Assembly (NCBI GenBank): GCA_029265125.1 | Contig: JAJUJX010000005.1 | Coordinates: 124,001 to 188,000 of the forward strand | DNA: 64,000 nt | Direction: 5' to 3' | Source of the DNA: Tolumonas sp008015085 | GTDB taxonomy: Bacteria; Pseudomonadota; Gammaproteobacteria; Enterobacterales; Aeromonadaceae | In this document: positions 8,227-17,139 of the stretch, piece after piece | How the letters are laid out: the number at the start of each line of letters is the position of its first letter | Position numbering within the stretch: the first letter of the stretch is position 1 | Notes under the pieces: model-generated | Databases searched by the model: none | What the model was told of the DNA's origin: nothing | Seen by the model: the letters and a program-made list of their open reading frames with translations, nothing else | Made by a program: the position numbers and the translations under genes

Positions 8227-8768
8227 ACAACAAACTACTGTTCCTTTTCTTGGGCTCATTTGCAATAGCTGGCTGTGAGCAAAATTCAGATCTGCAAACT
8301 TATGTAGCTCAAGTTAAATCAAGGCCTGCCCAGCCGATAGACCCATTACCAACAATAACTCCATATGAACCAATGAAGTTTAGTGCTAAAAATTCCAGGA
8401 ATCCGTTTATTGACCCTAAACCTGAGCAAGGGCTAGTTGTTACCAAAGCAAAATTAAAATGTATTCAACCAGACCTTTCCCGAACAAGAGAAGAATTGGA
8501 ACAATACTCTTTAGACAATTTAGTCATGAAGGGAACCCTAGCTGATACTCGCAGTTTATGGGGGCTGGTATTGTCACCAGGCGGCATCGTTTACAGAGTA
8601 TCACCCGGACAATATATGGGATTAAACCACGGTAAGATCACAAAAATTACGAAAAATGATATAGAAATAGTCGAGATGATACCGGATGGTAGTGGATGCT
8701 GGAACAATAGAACAACTACACTGACACTGAATACGTCCACTATAAACGCTAACAAAAAACAGGGATGA
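8223..8768 (+). CDS. pilP: Type IV pilus lipoprotein PilP
   Basis: This 181-residue inner-membrane lipoprotein has a signal peptide ending in the lipobox IAGC, with Cys 18 as the lipidation site. An unstructured linker rich in Pro follows (about residues 30-60), then a beta-sandwich HR-like domain (about 85-170) containing GTLADTRSLWGLVLSPGG. PilP bridges PilNO in the inner membrane to the N0/N1 region of the PilQ secretin. It overlaps pilO upstream and pilQ downstream by ATGA junctions. Confidence 0.92.
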   Translation: MNNKLLFLFLGSFAIAGCEQNSDLQTYVAQVKSRPAQPIDPLPTITPYEPMKFSAKNSRNPFIDPKPEQGLVVTKAKLKCIQPDLSRTREELEQYSLDNLVMKGTLADTRSLWGLVLSPGGIVYRVSPGQYMGLNHGKITKITKNDIEIVEMIPDGSGCWNNRTTTLTLNTSTINANKKQG

Positions 8769-10897
8769 GGCGAGTCATGCGCACTACTAACAGATTATTT
8801 ACCTCAGGATTATATACAGCGGTTGCGCTTTCTTTCGCTGCATATTCCACGGCAGTATTCGCTCTGACTGAACTTGAAAACATTCGGGTTAGTCCATTGA
8901 GTGGTGATCAATTGGAGTTACAGTTTGACTTCAACGAACCTGTCACATCATATACTGATAAATTAAAATATCAGCCTAACCAGCTGTACCTGAATTTCCC
9001 CGCAACCAGTTCATCTTTAAAACAGAACTCAATACCTATTGAACGCTTGGGTATTCAGGGAATTCAAGTCAAGCCAAAAAATGCAGGGCTTGATGTTTCT
9101 GTAAATCTTGAGCGCTTAATGCCATACCGGATCAAACAAGATGGCTCTCATATTTCAGTCACGTTAGGCCAATCATTAACAACTGACACCCCAAATAGTG
9201 GTAGCTCAGAGAGTAAAATATTAACCACTGCAAAACCGGTTAATGTCGACACTAGTGGCTCCGCATCGGCTGGCACAGCCGGTGTAATCAACACTATTGA
9301 ACATATCGATTTTCGCAGAGGAAGTAACGGACAAGGTCAACTGTTAGTCAATCTACAAAACAGTGCAGCCGCAGTCGAGGTTACCTCAAGAGGTAATCAT
9401 GTGATTGCATCATTCAATGCAACCGCAATTAAACCTGAGTTACTAGCCCTAATGAATGTGACTGATTTTAATACTCCCGTCACTGATATTGATATTCGTA
9501 AGAGTAAAAGTAATGTGGTTTTTGACCTGAGTGTTAAAGGACGGTTTGATTATAAATATGACCAGTCTGGTAGTCTTTTCATTGTAGAAGTCAGCCCTCC
9601 TGCAAAAAACACTGCAAAAACAGCGGTAACCAAACAGTACAAAGGAAAGCCTATTTCATTGAATTTCCAGGACGTTCCTGTCCGGACCGTATTACAACTG
9701 ATTGCAGACTTTAATAAGCTGAATCTGGTCACCACAGACTCAGTGACAGGGAATATTACTCTTCGCTTAGATGGTGTACCTTGGGAACAAGCTTTAGATA
9801 CCGTATTAAAAGTGAAAGGTCTTGATAAACGATTAGATAATAATGTGTTATTAGTTGCTCCTGCTACAGAGATAGCAGCACAGGAAAAGCAACAGCTTGA
9901 AAACAAACAGAAAGTCGCAGATCTAGCGCCACTTATTACTGAATATATTCAGATCAATTACGCAAAAGCTCCAGATGTCGCCAAACTTTTAGCTGATGAC
10001 AAGACTCGCCTGCTCTCTCCTCGCGGTGCAGTCAGCGTTGATGAACGAACCAATACATTACTGGTCAAAGATACAGCTGACGTCATTGATCACATCAAAG
10101 ACATGATCAAAGTGCTGGACGTTGCTGTAAAACAAGTTGTTATTGAAGCAAGAATGGTCACTGTAACTGACGGAGTTGAAGATGCATTGGGGATTCGTTG
10201 GGGTGTCACAGATGTATCTAATAACAATCTACGCACATCAGGAACACTTGATGCTCTAGTAAACCAGAGCAATGGTGATGACATTGGCTCTGAACGTTAT
10301 AATGTAAACTTACCCGCAGCACCATCCAGTGGCACTGCAGCCAGCATAGCATTTCAAGTTGCCAAACTAGCTGATGGATCATTACTGGATTTAGAGTTGA
10401 GTGCTTTAGAAAATGAAAACAAAGCCGAAATTATTTCCAGCCCTCGTGTAACTACTGCAAACCAGAAAGAAGCACTGATTGAACAGGGTTATGAGATCCC
10501 TTACAACGAAAGTGCATCCAGTGGTGCAACCACTATTTCATTCAAGAAAGCAGTACTGAGTCTTAAAGTAACGCCACAGATCACTCCGGATAATAATGTG
10601 ATTCTGGATCTGCATGTGACACAAGATGATATTTATCAGGATGTAAACACTGGTAATGGCGGTACCGCAAAAGCATTGTCGACTCAGGCTATCAATACTC
10701 AGGTCTTGGTAAAAAATGGTGAAACACTGGTGCTAGGTGGTATCTATAACCGTTCTATCAAGAAAACTGTGCAGAAAGTGCCTCTATTAGGTGATATTCC
10801 AGGGGTTGGTGTGTTGTTCCGCAACACTACGAATACGAACACCAAGAAAGAACTGCTGATTTTCGTAACACCTAAAATTGTAACTGGTAATTTATAA
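8765..10897 (+). CDS. pilQ: Type IV pilus secretin PilQ
   Basis: This 710-residue outer-membrane secretin forms the gated channel for the pilus fibre. It has a signal peptide ending near AVFA (about residue 33), two AMIN peptidoglycan-binding domains (about 40-130 and 175-270), an STN/N0 domain beginning ISLNFQDVPVRTVLQLIAD near 298, an N1 domain (EYIQINYAKAPDVAKLL, about 390) and the secretin core, ending with VPLLGDIPGVGVLFRN near 675. The first ATG (8765) overlaps the pilP stop. ATG 8777 is an alternative with a GAGGCG ribosome binding site. It ends the operon, with a strong terminator after it; aroKB, which follows pilQ in many relatives, is absent here. Confidence 0.95.
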   Translation: MRRVMRTTNRLFTSGLYTAVALSFAAYSTAVFALTELENIRVSPLSGDQLELQFDFNEPVTSYTDKLKYQPNQLYLNFPATSSSLKQNSIPIERLGIQGIQVKPKNAGLDVSVNLERLMPYRIKQDGSHISVTLGQSLTTDTPNSGSSESKILTTAKPVNVDTSGSASAGTAGVINTIEHIDFRRGSNGQGQLLVNLQNSAAAVEVTSRGNHVIASFNATAIKPELLALMNVTDFNTPVTDIDIRKSKSNVVFDLSVKGRFDYKYDQSGSLFIVEVSPPAKNTAKTAVTKQYKGKPISLNFQDVPVRTVLQLIADFNKLNLVTTDSVTGNITLRLDGVPWEQALDTVLKVKGLDKRLDNNVLLVAPATEIAAQEKQQLENKQKVADLAPLITEYIQINYAKAPDVAKLLADDKTRLLSPRGAVSVDERTNTLLVKDTADVIDHIKDMIKVLDVAVKQVVIEARMVTVTDGVEDALGIRWGVTDVSNNNLRTSGTLDALVNQSNGDDIGSERYNVNLPAAPSSGTAASIAFQVAKLADGSLLDLELSALENENKAEIISSPRVTTANQKEALIEQGYEIPYNESASSGATTISFKKAVLSLKVTPQITPDNNVILDLHVTQDDIYQDVNTGNGGTAKALSTQAINTQVLVKNGETLVLGGIYNRSIKKTVQKVPLLGDIPGVGVLFRNTTNTNTKKELLIFVTPKIVTGNL

Positions 10898-10924
10898 TCT
10901 GTTGCAGATAAAACCGATAACTTC

Positions 10925-10955
10925 AGACCTCTGCCATGTGCAGAGGTCTTTTTTT
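10925..10955 (+). terminator. Intrinsic terminator of pilMNOPQ
   Basis: AGACCTCTGC pairs with GCAGAGGTCT around a 5-base loop and is followed by a run of eight T. It lies 28 bases after the pilQ stop. Confidence 0.9.
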
Positions 10956-10994
10956 ATAGGATAATTGCCAAATATACAATCATGACTGGCTGTT

Positions 10995-12041
10995 ATGCAT
11001 TATTCAGATATAAATAATCTTTCATCTTTTCTTTCGCGCCATGCTTCTTTGTTTCATGGCAAGCGACTTCTGGTTTGCGGGCAATTGCAATCTGTGTCTC
11101 TGGCTCCATTAATTTCCGAGCCTAATACTACATTTCTGATATCAGATTACAGCGTATTCAATAATCTACAGACAACAACAGGGACCCCAAAAAATCCCAA
11201 ACTTCTTTATGGGTTCAGCCTTGATACGACCGAACAGCGATTTGATGCTGTTTTATTGTTTATGCCAAAAGCCAAGCAGGAAGCAGCATTGTGGCTTAGC
11301 AGTGTGTTGCCATGGCTTAAGCTAAATGGTGAAATTTTTGTGATTGGTGAGAACCGAGGTGGTATTAGCGCAGCTCCCAAATTATTACTGCCTTACACCG
11401 CCAAGGCACAGAAATTGGACAGCGCCAGACACTGCTCTTTATTCTACGCAGTGATGACAAATCCGCCTGTTAGTTTTGTCGCTGAATCATTACTTACCCA
11501 ATATTCACTACCACTTACACATACAGCTTCACCATTAGTCATCTCGGCATTACCAGGTGTGTTCAGTGCGAAAGAGCTGGATGAAGGCACAAATCTTTTA
11601 CTTGACAGTTTGCCTGAGCTGAGTGGCGATATATTAGATATCGGTTGTGGAGCCGGGGTCATTGGCGCAACGATTTGTCAGCAAATGCCCGATACAATTG
11701 TGACGATGACAGACATAAATGCTCTCGCACTTTTTTCTGCAAAAGAAACACTAAAACAAAATAATCTTACGGCAAAAGTCGTCGCCTCCGACATGTTCTC
11801 TGATATTCAGGGAAAATTTGATTTTATTATTTCTAATCCGCCTTTTCATGCCGGATTAAACACTAATTATGAAGCAACTGAGCGTTTTCTCCGTCAGGCA
11901 GCCAGTTACCTTAAAAAGGAAGGTCAATTACTTCTGGTTGCAAACAAATTTTTACGCTACGAACCTATCCTTGCCGAAGTTTTTCGTTCTGTTTCAATCA
12001 TCAGAGAAAATAATCGTTTCAAAATCATTAAAGCATTTTGA
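10995..12041 (+). CDS. rsmC: 16S rRNA (guanine1207-N2)-methyltransferase
   Basis: This 348-residue protein methylates G1207 of 16S rRNA in the 30S subunit using SAM. It has the tandem methyltransferase-fold layout of RsmC: a degenerate amino-terminal domain (to about residue 170) and a catalytic domain with the SAM loop DIGCGAGVIGA near residue 215 and the catalytic NPPFHAG near 280. Length matches E. coli RsmC (343). It lies alone between the pil terminator and the glg genes. All expected motifs are intact. Confidence 0.93.
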   Translation: MHYSDINNLSSFLSRHASLFHGKRLLVCGQLQSVSLAPLISEPNTTFLISDYSVFNNLQTTTGTPKNPKLLYGFSLDTTEQRFDAVLLFMPKAKQEAALWLSSVLPWLKLNGEIFVIGENRGGISAAPKLLLPYTAKAQKLDSARHCSLFYAVMTNPPVSFVAESLLTQYSLPLTHTASPLVISALPGVFSAKELDEGTNLLLDSLPELSGDILDIGCGAGVIGATICQQMPDTIVTMTDINALALFSAKETLKQNNLTAKVVASDMFSDIQGKFDFIISNPPFHAGLNTNYEATERFLRQAASYLKKEGQLLLVANKFLRYEPILAEVFRSVSIIRENNRFKIIKAF

Positions 12042-12391
12042 TATTAAGTTCACATTCACAAATCCCTGACAGATCTGTTAGATTAAAACGGTGGCAGTAT
12101 GCCGCCGTTGTTCTTTGTCATCACGCAGTTTATCTCTCATCTAACTTTTCTTTTTCCAATTATTTACCAACTCTTGACATATGCCACAGGCTTTTTTTTT
12201 CAGTCCGTCTACACTTAGCTACTAATTTTTGACTTTTTACATTGGCATTTCTGTTTTTATAAGACACAAGGTAAATACAGCTTTTTAGTCTGATAAGAAA
12301 TATTGCGCCGATAATATGACAATGATTTCTACAAGCTCTGATTTTTCAGTGCTTTGCCTTAATGCTTTGATATAAATTTTTAGGAGACCGT
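12042..12391 (+). promoter_or_regulatory. glgC upstream region with candidate promoter
   Basis: This 350-base AT-rich stretch has no credible gene. The best promoter I see is TTTACA at 12236-12241 and TATAAG at 12258-12263 with 16 bases between, which would start glgC RNA near 12270. A second TTGACA at 12174 lacks a matching -10. No clear rsmC terminator hairpin is visible. Confidence 0.35.
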
Positions 12392-13606
12392 ATGTCTGGT
12401 GTATTAGCGATGATTCTGGCGGGTGGTGAAGGCACTCGATTACAACCACTGACCGTATCGCGGAGTAAACCTGCTGTTCCTTTTGGCGGCAGCTATCGCT
12501 TGGTTGATTTTGTTTTGAACAACTTTATCAACTCAGACATGTTACGTATTTATGTACTGACTCAATTCAAATCTCAGTCTTTGTATCTGCACCTGAAAAA
12601 AGGCTGGAATCTGACAGGTATTAGCGGTCGTTTCATCGACCCAATACCAGCTCAGATGCGAATGGGTAAGCGTTGGTATGATGGTACAGCTGATGCAATC
12701 TACCAGAACATCGGATTCATTGAACTTAGTAGCCCCGATCACGTATGTATATTTGGCAGTGACCATATATACAAAATGGATATCAGACAGATGCTTGACT
12801 TTCACAAAGAAAAACAAGCAGTTCTGACTGTTGCTGCAATTCGGGTACCGATTAAGGAAGCGTCATCTTTTGGCGTCATTGAAGTCGATGAAAATGGCCG
12901 CATGATTGGTTTTGAGGAAAAACCGAAAAATCCAAAATCAATTCCAGGTGATCCTGATTACGCATTGGCATCTATGGGGAACTATATTTTTGAAACTAAT
13001 ACCCTGTTAGGCGAATTAACCTCTGATGCTGAAAATGAAAATTCGAGCCATGATTTCGGGCGTGACATTATTCCAGGCCTGTATCCACATGCTCCTGTTT
13101 ATGTTTATGATTTCAGCGTTAATCAGATTGAAGGGGAAAAGGGCGCTTACTGGCGCGATGTAGGTACTATTGATTCTTACTGGCAATCTCACATGGATTT
13201 AGTCAGCGATAATCCTCCTTTTTCTTTATACAATCGTAAATGGCCATTGCATACCTTCTACCCTCCGTTGCCACCAGCAACCTTCACTGATACTTCTGCT
13301 TATAAAACCAATGTATCTCAGTCATTAATTTCTGCAGGATGTTATATTCAAGGCAGTAAAATAAATCGTAGTATTCTGGGTTTTCGTTGCAACATTGCTG
13401 CAGGTTCAGAGATCAGTGAATCGATTTTCCTGGGAGATGTGAAAATTGGTGAGGGATGTCAGATCCGTCGGGCCATTATTGATAAACAGGTAGAAATAGC
13501 ACCGGGGACCGTTATCGGTGAAAATCTGGAATATGATCGCCAGCGATTCACCGTATCAGAAAGCGGTATTGTCGTTATCCCGAAAGGGGCCAGAGTTGGT
13601 TTCTGA
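12392..13606 (+). CDS. glgC: Glucose-1-phosphate adenylyltransferase (ADP-glucose pyrophosphorylase)
   Basis: This 404-residue enzyme makes ADP-glucose from ATP and glucose-1-phosphate, the committed step of bacterial glycogen synthesis. The nucleotide-binding loop LAGGEGTRLQPLT is at residues 8-20, followed by SKPAVPFGG. FEEKPKNP, near residue 175, contains the sugar-phosphate-binding lysine, and a left-handed beta-helix occupies the carboxyl third. TAGGAGACC provides the ribosome binding site. It is somewhat shorter than E. coli GlgC (431), mostly at the amino terminus, which in E. coli contributes to allosteric control. It overlaps no neighbour and is followed by glgA after 3 bases; glgB, glgX and glgP are not in this window. 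Confidence 0.95.
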   Translation: MSGVLAMILAGGEGTRLQPLTVSRSKPAVPFGGSYRLVDFVLNNFINSDMLRIYVLTQFKSQSLYLHLKKGWNLTGISGRFIDPIPAQMRMGKRWYDGTADAIYQNIGFIELSSPDHVCIFGSDHIYKMDIRQMLDFHKEKQAVLTVAAIRVPIKEASSFGVIEVDENGRMIGFEEKPKNPKSIPGDPDYALASMGNYIFETNTLLGELTSDAENENSSHDFGRDIIPGLYPHAPVYVYDFSVNQIEGEKGAYWRDVGTIDSYWQSHMDLVSDNPPFSLYNRKWPLHTFYPPLPPATFTDTSAYKTNVSQSLISAGCYIQGSKINRSILGFRCNIAAGSEISESIFLGDVKIGEGCQIRRAIIDKQVEIAPGTVIGENLEYDRQRFTVSESGIVVIPKGARVGF

Positions 13607-13609
13607 TAA

Positions 13610-15058
13610 ATGAATATATTGTTTATAGCTTCAGAAGTTGAAAGCTTTGTAAAAACAGGAGGCCTGGCTGATGTAGCCAAGGCTCTTCCTCTGGAATTAA
13701 AACGTGCTGGTCATGATGTGAGAATCATCATTCCTGGCTATAGTGCTATAACTCAACGGGAACAGGGCTCTATCATTGCTTCCGGCGCATTAGCTACCGA
13801 ACCCCAGTATGTTGATGTACCTTACGAAATCCGTCAGTTATATCTGGCTGATATTCCGCTCTATCTTGTAGAAAATAAGCACTATTTTGAACGGCCAAGT
13901 TTATATGGCGAAAATAATAATGCTTATGCAGATAATGGAGAGCGTTTTGCCTTTTTCTCTGCAGCCGCATTACATGCCACTGAGCAGATAGGTTTCAGAC
14001 CCGATATAGTCCACTGCAATGACTGGCATACAGCATTAGTCCCTATGCTGCTGAAAACACGTTTTGCCCGGAATTCATTTTTTGAACAAACCAAAAGCGT
14101 CATATCGATCCATAACGGCGCTTTTCAGGGAGTCTGTGAACGAGGACAGTTGTGGGCATTGCCGGAAATACGCAACGCACATAATGAATCCATCTATCAG
14201 GGGCCTTACTACATTAACTTCCTGAAGTGTGGTGTGTTATACGCAGATAAAATTAATGCTGTCAGCCCAACTTATGCCAAAGAGCTGATGTCATATCTGG
14301 GCGGCCATGGTATGGCAAAACAATTCCAGGATCGGGCCGCAGACATTTGTGGAATTATCAACGGCTGTGATTATAACGACTGGGATCCAGCTACAGACCA
14401 TTTAATTCCTGCGCAATACCATGTTGATGATTTACAAGGTAAAGCAGAATGTAAACGTCAGTTACAGCTACACGCAAACTTGCCTGTATGTGATCTACCG
14501 ATGTTTGGCATGGTCTGTCGGTTAACTGAGCAAAAAGGTATCCATTATTTATTGCCAATACTGGCTAAATTCCTGGTTCATCATGTTCAGGTTGTTATTG
14601 TCGGCTCTGGTGATCCCATTCTTGCCCAAAGACTGGAAGCTGTTGCACGACAATTTCCTCAGAAATTTGTCTTCTTCAATGCGCATAGCAATGAGCTGGC
14701 ACATCTGGTAGAAGCTGGTAGTGATTTCTTCATGATGCCCTCACAGTTTGAGCCATGCGGCCTGAACCAGATGTACAGTCTGGCTTATGGAACTTTGCCT
14801 ATTGTTCGTGCTGTTGGCGGATTAAAAGATACCGTTACTGATTATGACCAGAATCCGATGCAGGCGACCGGTTTTGTATTTGAAGAACCAGAACCACACG
14901 ATCTTCTGAATATTCTGCGACGGGCATTATTGCTCTATGTACAGGATCAGCAGGAGTTTCGTCGGGTACAACGTAATGCCATGCTAACGCGCTATTTATG
15001 GTCTGATTCAGTGCATGGGTATGAAGCGATGTACCGGAACGCTCTGGGCTGGCAATAA
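13610..15058 (+). CDS. glgA: Glycogen synthase (ADP-glucose, GT5)
   Basis: The 482-residue glycosyltransferase extends alpha-1,4-glucan from ADP-glucose. The signature KTGGLADV at residues 16-23 binds ADP-glucose, HCNDWHT near residue 137 belongs to the donor/acceptor cleft, RLTEQKGIHYL near 304 starts the second Rossmann domain, and EPCGLNQMYSLAYGT near 383 holds the catalytic glutamate. Length is close to E. coli GlgA (477). It starts 3 bases after glgC and is co-transcribed with it; a terminator follows directly. Confidence 0.95.
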   Translation: MNILFIASEVESFVKTGGLADVAKALPLELKRAGHDVRIIIPGYSAITQREQGSIIASGALATEPQYVDVPYEIRQLYLADIPLYLVENKHYFERPSLYGENNNAYADNGERFAFFSAAALHATEQIGFRPDIVHCNDWHTALVPMLLKTRFARNSFFEQTKSVISIHNGAFQGVCERGQLWALPEIRNAHNESIYQGPYYINFLKCGVLYADKINAVSPTYAKELMSYLGGHGMAKQFQDRAADICGIINGCDYNDWDPATDHLIPAQYHVDDLQGKAECKRQLQLHANLPVCDLPMFGMVCRLTEQKGIHYLLPILAKFLVHHVQVVIVGSGDPILAQRLEAVARQFPQKFVFFNAHSNELAHLVEAGSDFFMMPSQFEPCGLNQMYSLAYGTLPIVRAVGGLKDTVTDYDQNPMQATGFVFEEPEPHDLLNILRRALLLYVQDQQEFRRVQRNAMLTRYLWSDSVHGYEAMYRNALGWQ

Positions 15059-15067
15059 CATTTGATG

Positions 15068-15105
15068 AAAAACAGAGCAATCACGTAAGATTCTCTGTTT
15101 TTCTC
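15068..15105 (+). terminator. Intrinsic terminator of glgCA
   Basis: AAAAACAGAG (15068-15077) pairs with CTCTGTTTTT (15093-15102) around a 15-base loop; it lies directly after glgA and ahead of the tRNA promoter. Confidence 0.75.
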
Positions 15106-15116
15106 TCTTCTTACAG

Positions 15117-15144
15117 TTGACGAGCAATCAGGAATCGGTAGAAT
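15117..15144 (+). promoter_or_regulatory. tRNA-Leu promoter
   Basis: TTGACG at 15117-15122 and TAGAAT at 15139-15144 are separated by 16 bases and followed by a GC-rich discriminator (GCCGCCC), as expected for a stringently controlled stable-RNA promoter. Confidence 0.75.
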
Positions 15145-15155
15145 GCCGCCCAGAT

Positions 15156-15240
15156 GCGAAGGTGGCGGAATTGGTAGACGCGCTAGCTTCAGGTGTTAGT
15201 GCCTTCGGGTGTGAGGGTTCGAGTCCCTCCTTTCGCACCA
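15156..15240 (+). tRNA. tRNA-Leu (anticodon CAG)
   Basis: This 85-base class II tRNA has a long variable arm. The acceptor arm GCGAAGG pairs with CCTTTCGC-type 3-prime bases and CCA is encoded at the end (15238-15240). The D-arm contains AATTGGTAGACGC, the anticodon loop reads TTCAGGT giving CAG, and the T-arm contains GGTTCGAGTCC. It is nearly identical to the E. coli leuPQV type over the 5-prime half. It is a single gene with its own promoter and terminator. Confidence 0.97.
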
Positions 15241-15250
15241 AAATTTCTTT

Positions 15251-15287
15251 AAAAAAGCACATAGCTCATAAAGCCATGTGCTTTTTT
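15251..15287 (+). terminator. tRNA-Leu terminator
   Basis: AAAAAAGCACAT (15251-15262) pairs with ATGTGCTTTTTT (15276-15287), with inner GCT/AGC pairing; it lies 10 bases after the tRNA. Confidence 0.9.
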
Positions 15288-15332
15288 GTTATATGCTATA
15301 TTTCAGTTAGTTACTTAATTGAGGAATAGCTA

Positions 15333-15620
15333 ATGTCTTTGATCCCTGATGATGTTCATAACTACTATGAAGAATTGCTGCAACAGCATATTCAGGCCTT
15401 AGAGCTACACCTAACCCGCGATGATGACTATATGGCAGATCTCTGCTGTCTGGTGCTAAATCAGCTGCCAGCGCATTACATCCGTCATACAGTGGATATG
15501 GTTTATTTTACCACCCCAGCGCAACGTGATGAGATGGAACTCCGGGTGCAGGATGCTGTCAGTAAGTCTGTTGCCTGGCTGGATAAAAAAGAAAACCAGC
15601 GTAAAAACCGGGAACAGTGA
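15333..15620 (+). CDS. ComFB-family protein (putative c-di-GMP-responsive)
   Basis: This 95-residue protein matches the late-competence ComFB family by its core DDYMADLCCLVLNQLPAHYIR (about residues 31-51; broken here as DYMADLCCLVLNQLP then AHYIRH) and a following VDMVYF-T-PAQRDEMELRVQDAV region. Some ComFB homologues (CdgR in cyanobacteria) bind cyclic di-GMP; whether this one does is not shown. The charged tail ends in Lys/Arg/Gln. It has no membrane segment and is followed closely by a convergent methyltransferase gene. It stands alone just after tRNA-Leu, so function cannot be read from context, though pilus genes lie 5 kb away. Confidence 0.75.
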   Translation: MSLIPDDVHNYYEELLQQHIQALELHLTRDDDYMADLCCLVLNQLPAHYIRHTVDMVYFTTPAQRDEMELRVQDAVSKSVAWLDKKENQRKNREQ

Positions 15621-15666
15621 GCCCGCATCGTTACAGCTGGTCAGATTTGATTTCCGTTTTTTAAAT

Positions 15667-17046
15667 TCAGGATTTAACCAGCTGTACGACCGTTTCTACA
15701 TGCATAGAATGAGGGAACATATCAACTGGCTGAACTTTAGTGAGTTGGTATCCCGATTTACACAGCAGTACCAGATCCCTCGCAAGTGAATCAGGATCAC
15801 AAGAAACATAGACAATACGCTCTGGCCGCATATCTGCCATCGTTTTTAAGACAACAGGCTCACATCCTTTTCTTGGCGGATCAACCACCATTACATCGGC
15901 TTTATATCCCTTAGTGTATAGCGCAGGTACAACCTCTTCTGCTTTACCGACATAAAACTCTGTATTCGCTAATTGATTGATCTCAGCATTATGACGAGCA
16001 TCGTTGATTGCCTGTTCCACAACTTCGATGCCAATCACGTGCCGGGCGGCTTGTGCCAAATAAAGTGAAATAGTGCCGATCCCACAATAAATATCGAATA
16101 CAGTTTCTTCCCCTTTCAGCTCTGCATAATCAAGAGCTGTGGCATACAGGCGATCTGTCTGTTGAGGATTAACCTGATAAAATGAGTGAGCTGAAATATT
16201 AAATTTCAGCTCATGCAATACATCTTCTATCGCTTCCGAACCAAAATGAATTCGTTGCCGTTCACCAAGAATACGATTGACCCGTTCCGGATTGATGTTT
16301 TGAATAATGCTATCAATCTCGCCATTAGCAGTCAGTCTGGCAATTAATTCCTGTTCCGCCGGTAATTCATCACTTAGTGTCACTAATACAACCATGCAGG
16401 TGTTAGCCTTAAAACCGTGTCGGATCATGACATAGCGCAGACAGCCGGAATGGTTTGTTTCATCGTATCCCTGGATCTGAAATTCATTCATCCAGTTACG
16501 GATGGTGGTGATAATCTCAGCTGTTTGAGGATGTTGTATCGGGCAGGCTGAGATATCGATAACCTGATGACTATTCATCCGGTAAAAACCAATCTGAGAC
16601 ACACCGTTTTCTGAACGAACGGCAAAAACCGCTTTATTGCGGAATGCCAGCGGGTATTCCATCCCCAGGCAGGCAGCAACCGGATGATCAATATTCTTTT
16701 TCGCCAGGGCATCCACGACCTGTTGCCGTTTAAGCTCTAACTGGGCGTCATAAGACAAATGAGACAACTGACAGCCACCACATTCAGAGTAGGAACAATG
16801 CGGCTCAACCCGCTTCGGATGTGACTGAATAATATGATCTAATTCTGCCTGAGCATATTGGGGTTTGATCCCATATAAGGACACGGAAACCTGCTCTCCA
16901 GGTAACGTCGCAGGAATAAAGACCTTACGCCCATGCCAGTCGGCGATGCCATCCCCCTTTTCGGTAAGACTCTTGATCGTAAGGGTGATTGGCTGCCCGT
17001 GATTCGGCATGGTAACTCCAGCTATTTGGTCTGTATAAACCGCCAT
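15667..17046 (-). CDS. rlmD: 23S rRNA (uracil-5-)-methyltransferase, RlmD/RlmCD-type
   Basis: This 459-residue SAM-dependent m5U methyltransferase has an amino-terminal TRAM domain (about residues 17-75) and iron-sulfur cysteines in CSYSECGGC near 83-91 plus CPIQ near 168. A SAM domain with DIYCGIGTISLYLAQ near 315 precedes the catalytic part DPPRKGCEPV, and the catalytic cysteine lies in VSCDPDSLARD. Segments such as ECGGCQLSHLSYDAQLELKRQ and MVVDPPRKGCE resemble the Firmicutes RlmCD/RumA subgroup more than E. coli RlmD, so it may be an additional homologue and the exact target uracil (747 or 1939) is not certain. The gene is convergent with comFB, 46 bases apart. Confidence 0.8.
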   Translation of the reverse strand: MAVYTDQIAGVTMPNHGQPITLTIKSLTEKGDGIADWHGRKVFIPATLPGEQVSVSLYGIKPQYAQAELDHIIQSHPKRVEPHCSYSECGGCQLSHLSYDAQLELKRQQVVDALAKKNIDHPVAACLGMEYPLAFRNKAVFAVRSENGVSQIGFYRMNSHQVIDISACPIQHPQTAEIITTIRNWMNEFQIQGYDETNHSGCLRYVMIRHGFKANTCMVVLVTLSDELPAEQELIARLTANGEIDSIIQNINPERVNRILGERQRIHFGSEAIEDVLHELKFNISAHSFYQVNPQQTDRLYATALDYAELKGEETVFDIYCGIGTISLYLAQAARHVIGIEVVEQAINDARHNAEINQLANTEFYVGKAEEVVPALYTKGYKADVMVVDPPRKGCEPVVLKTMADMRPERIVYVSCDPDSLARDLVLLCKSGYQLTKVQPVDMFPHSMHVETVVQLVKS

Positions 17047-17086
17047 TTTACCTGCATGTCAGAGTATGAAGAAACAGAACAAAGGC

Positions 17087-17118
17087 AATAAAAAAGAAAA
17101 GCCGGAGATTATCCGGCT
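17087..17118 (-). terminator. Terminator of the gal operon
   Basis: On the minus strand AGCCGGA pairs with TCCGGCT around a 5-base loop and is followed by TTTCTTTTTT. It lies 22 bases after the galM stop. Confidence 0.85.
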
Positions 17119-17139
17119 AAAAATAGGACGCACTTACTT

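Noticed and set aside
12038..12232. Short frame downstream of rsmC
   Set aside because: Codon content and composition are those of AT-rich spacer, with no start signal.
15117..15329. Frame of 70 codons across tRNA-Leu
   Set aside because: It is explained entirely by the tRNA gene.
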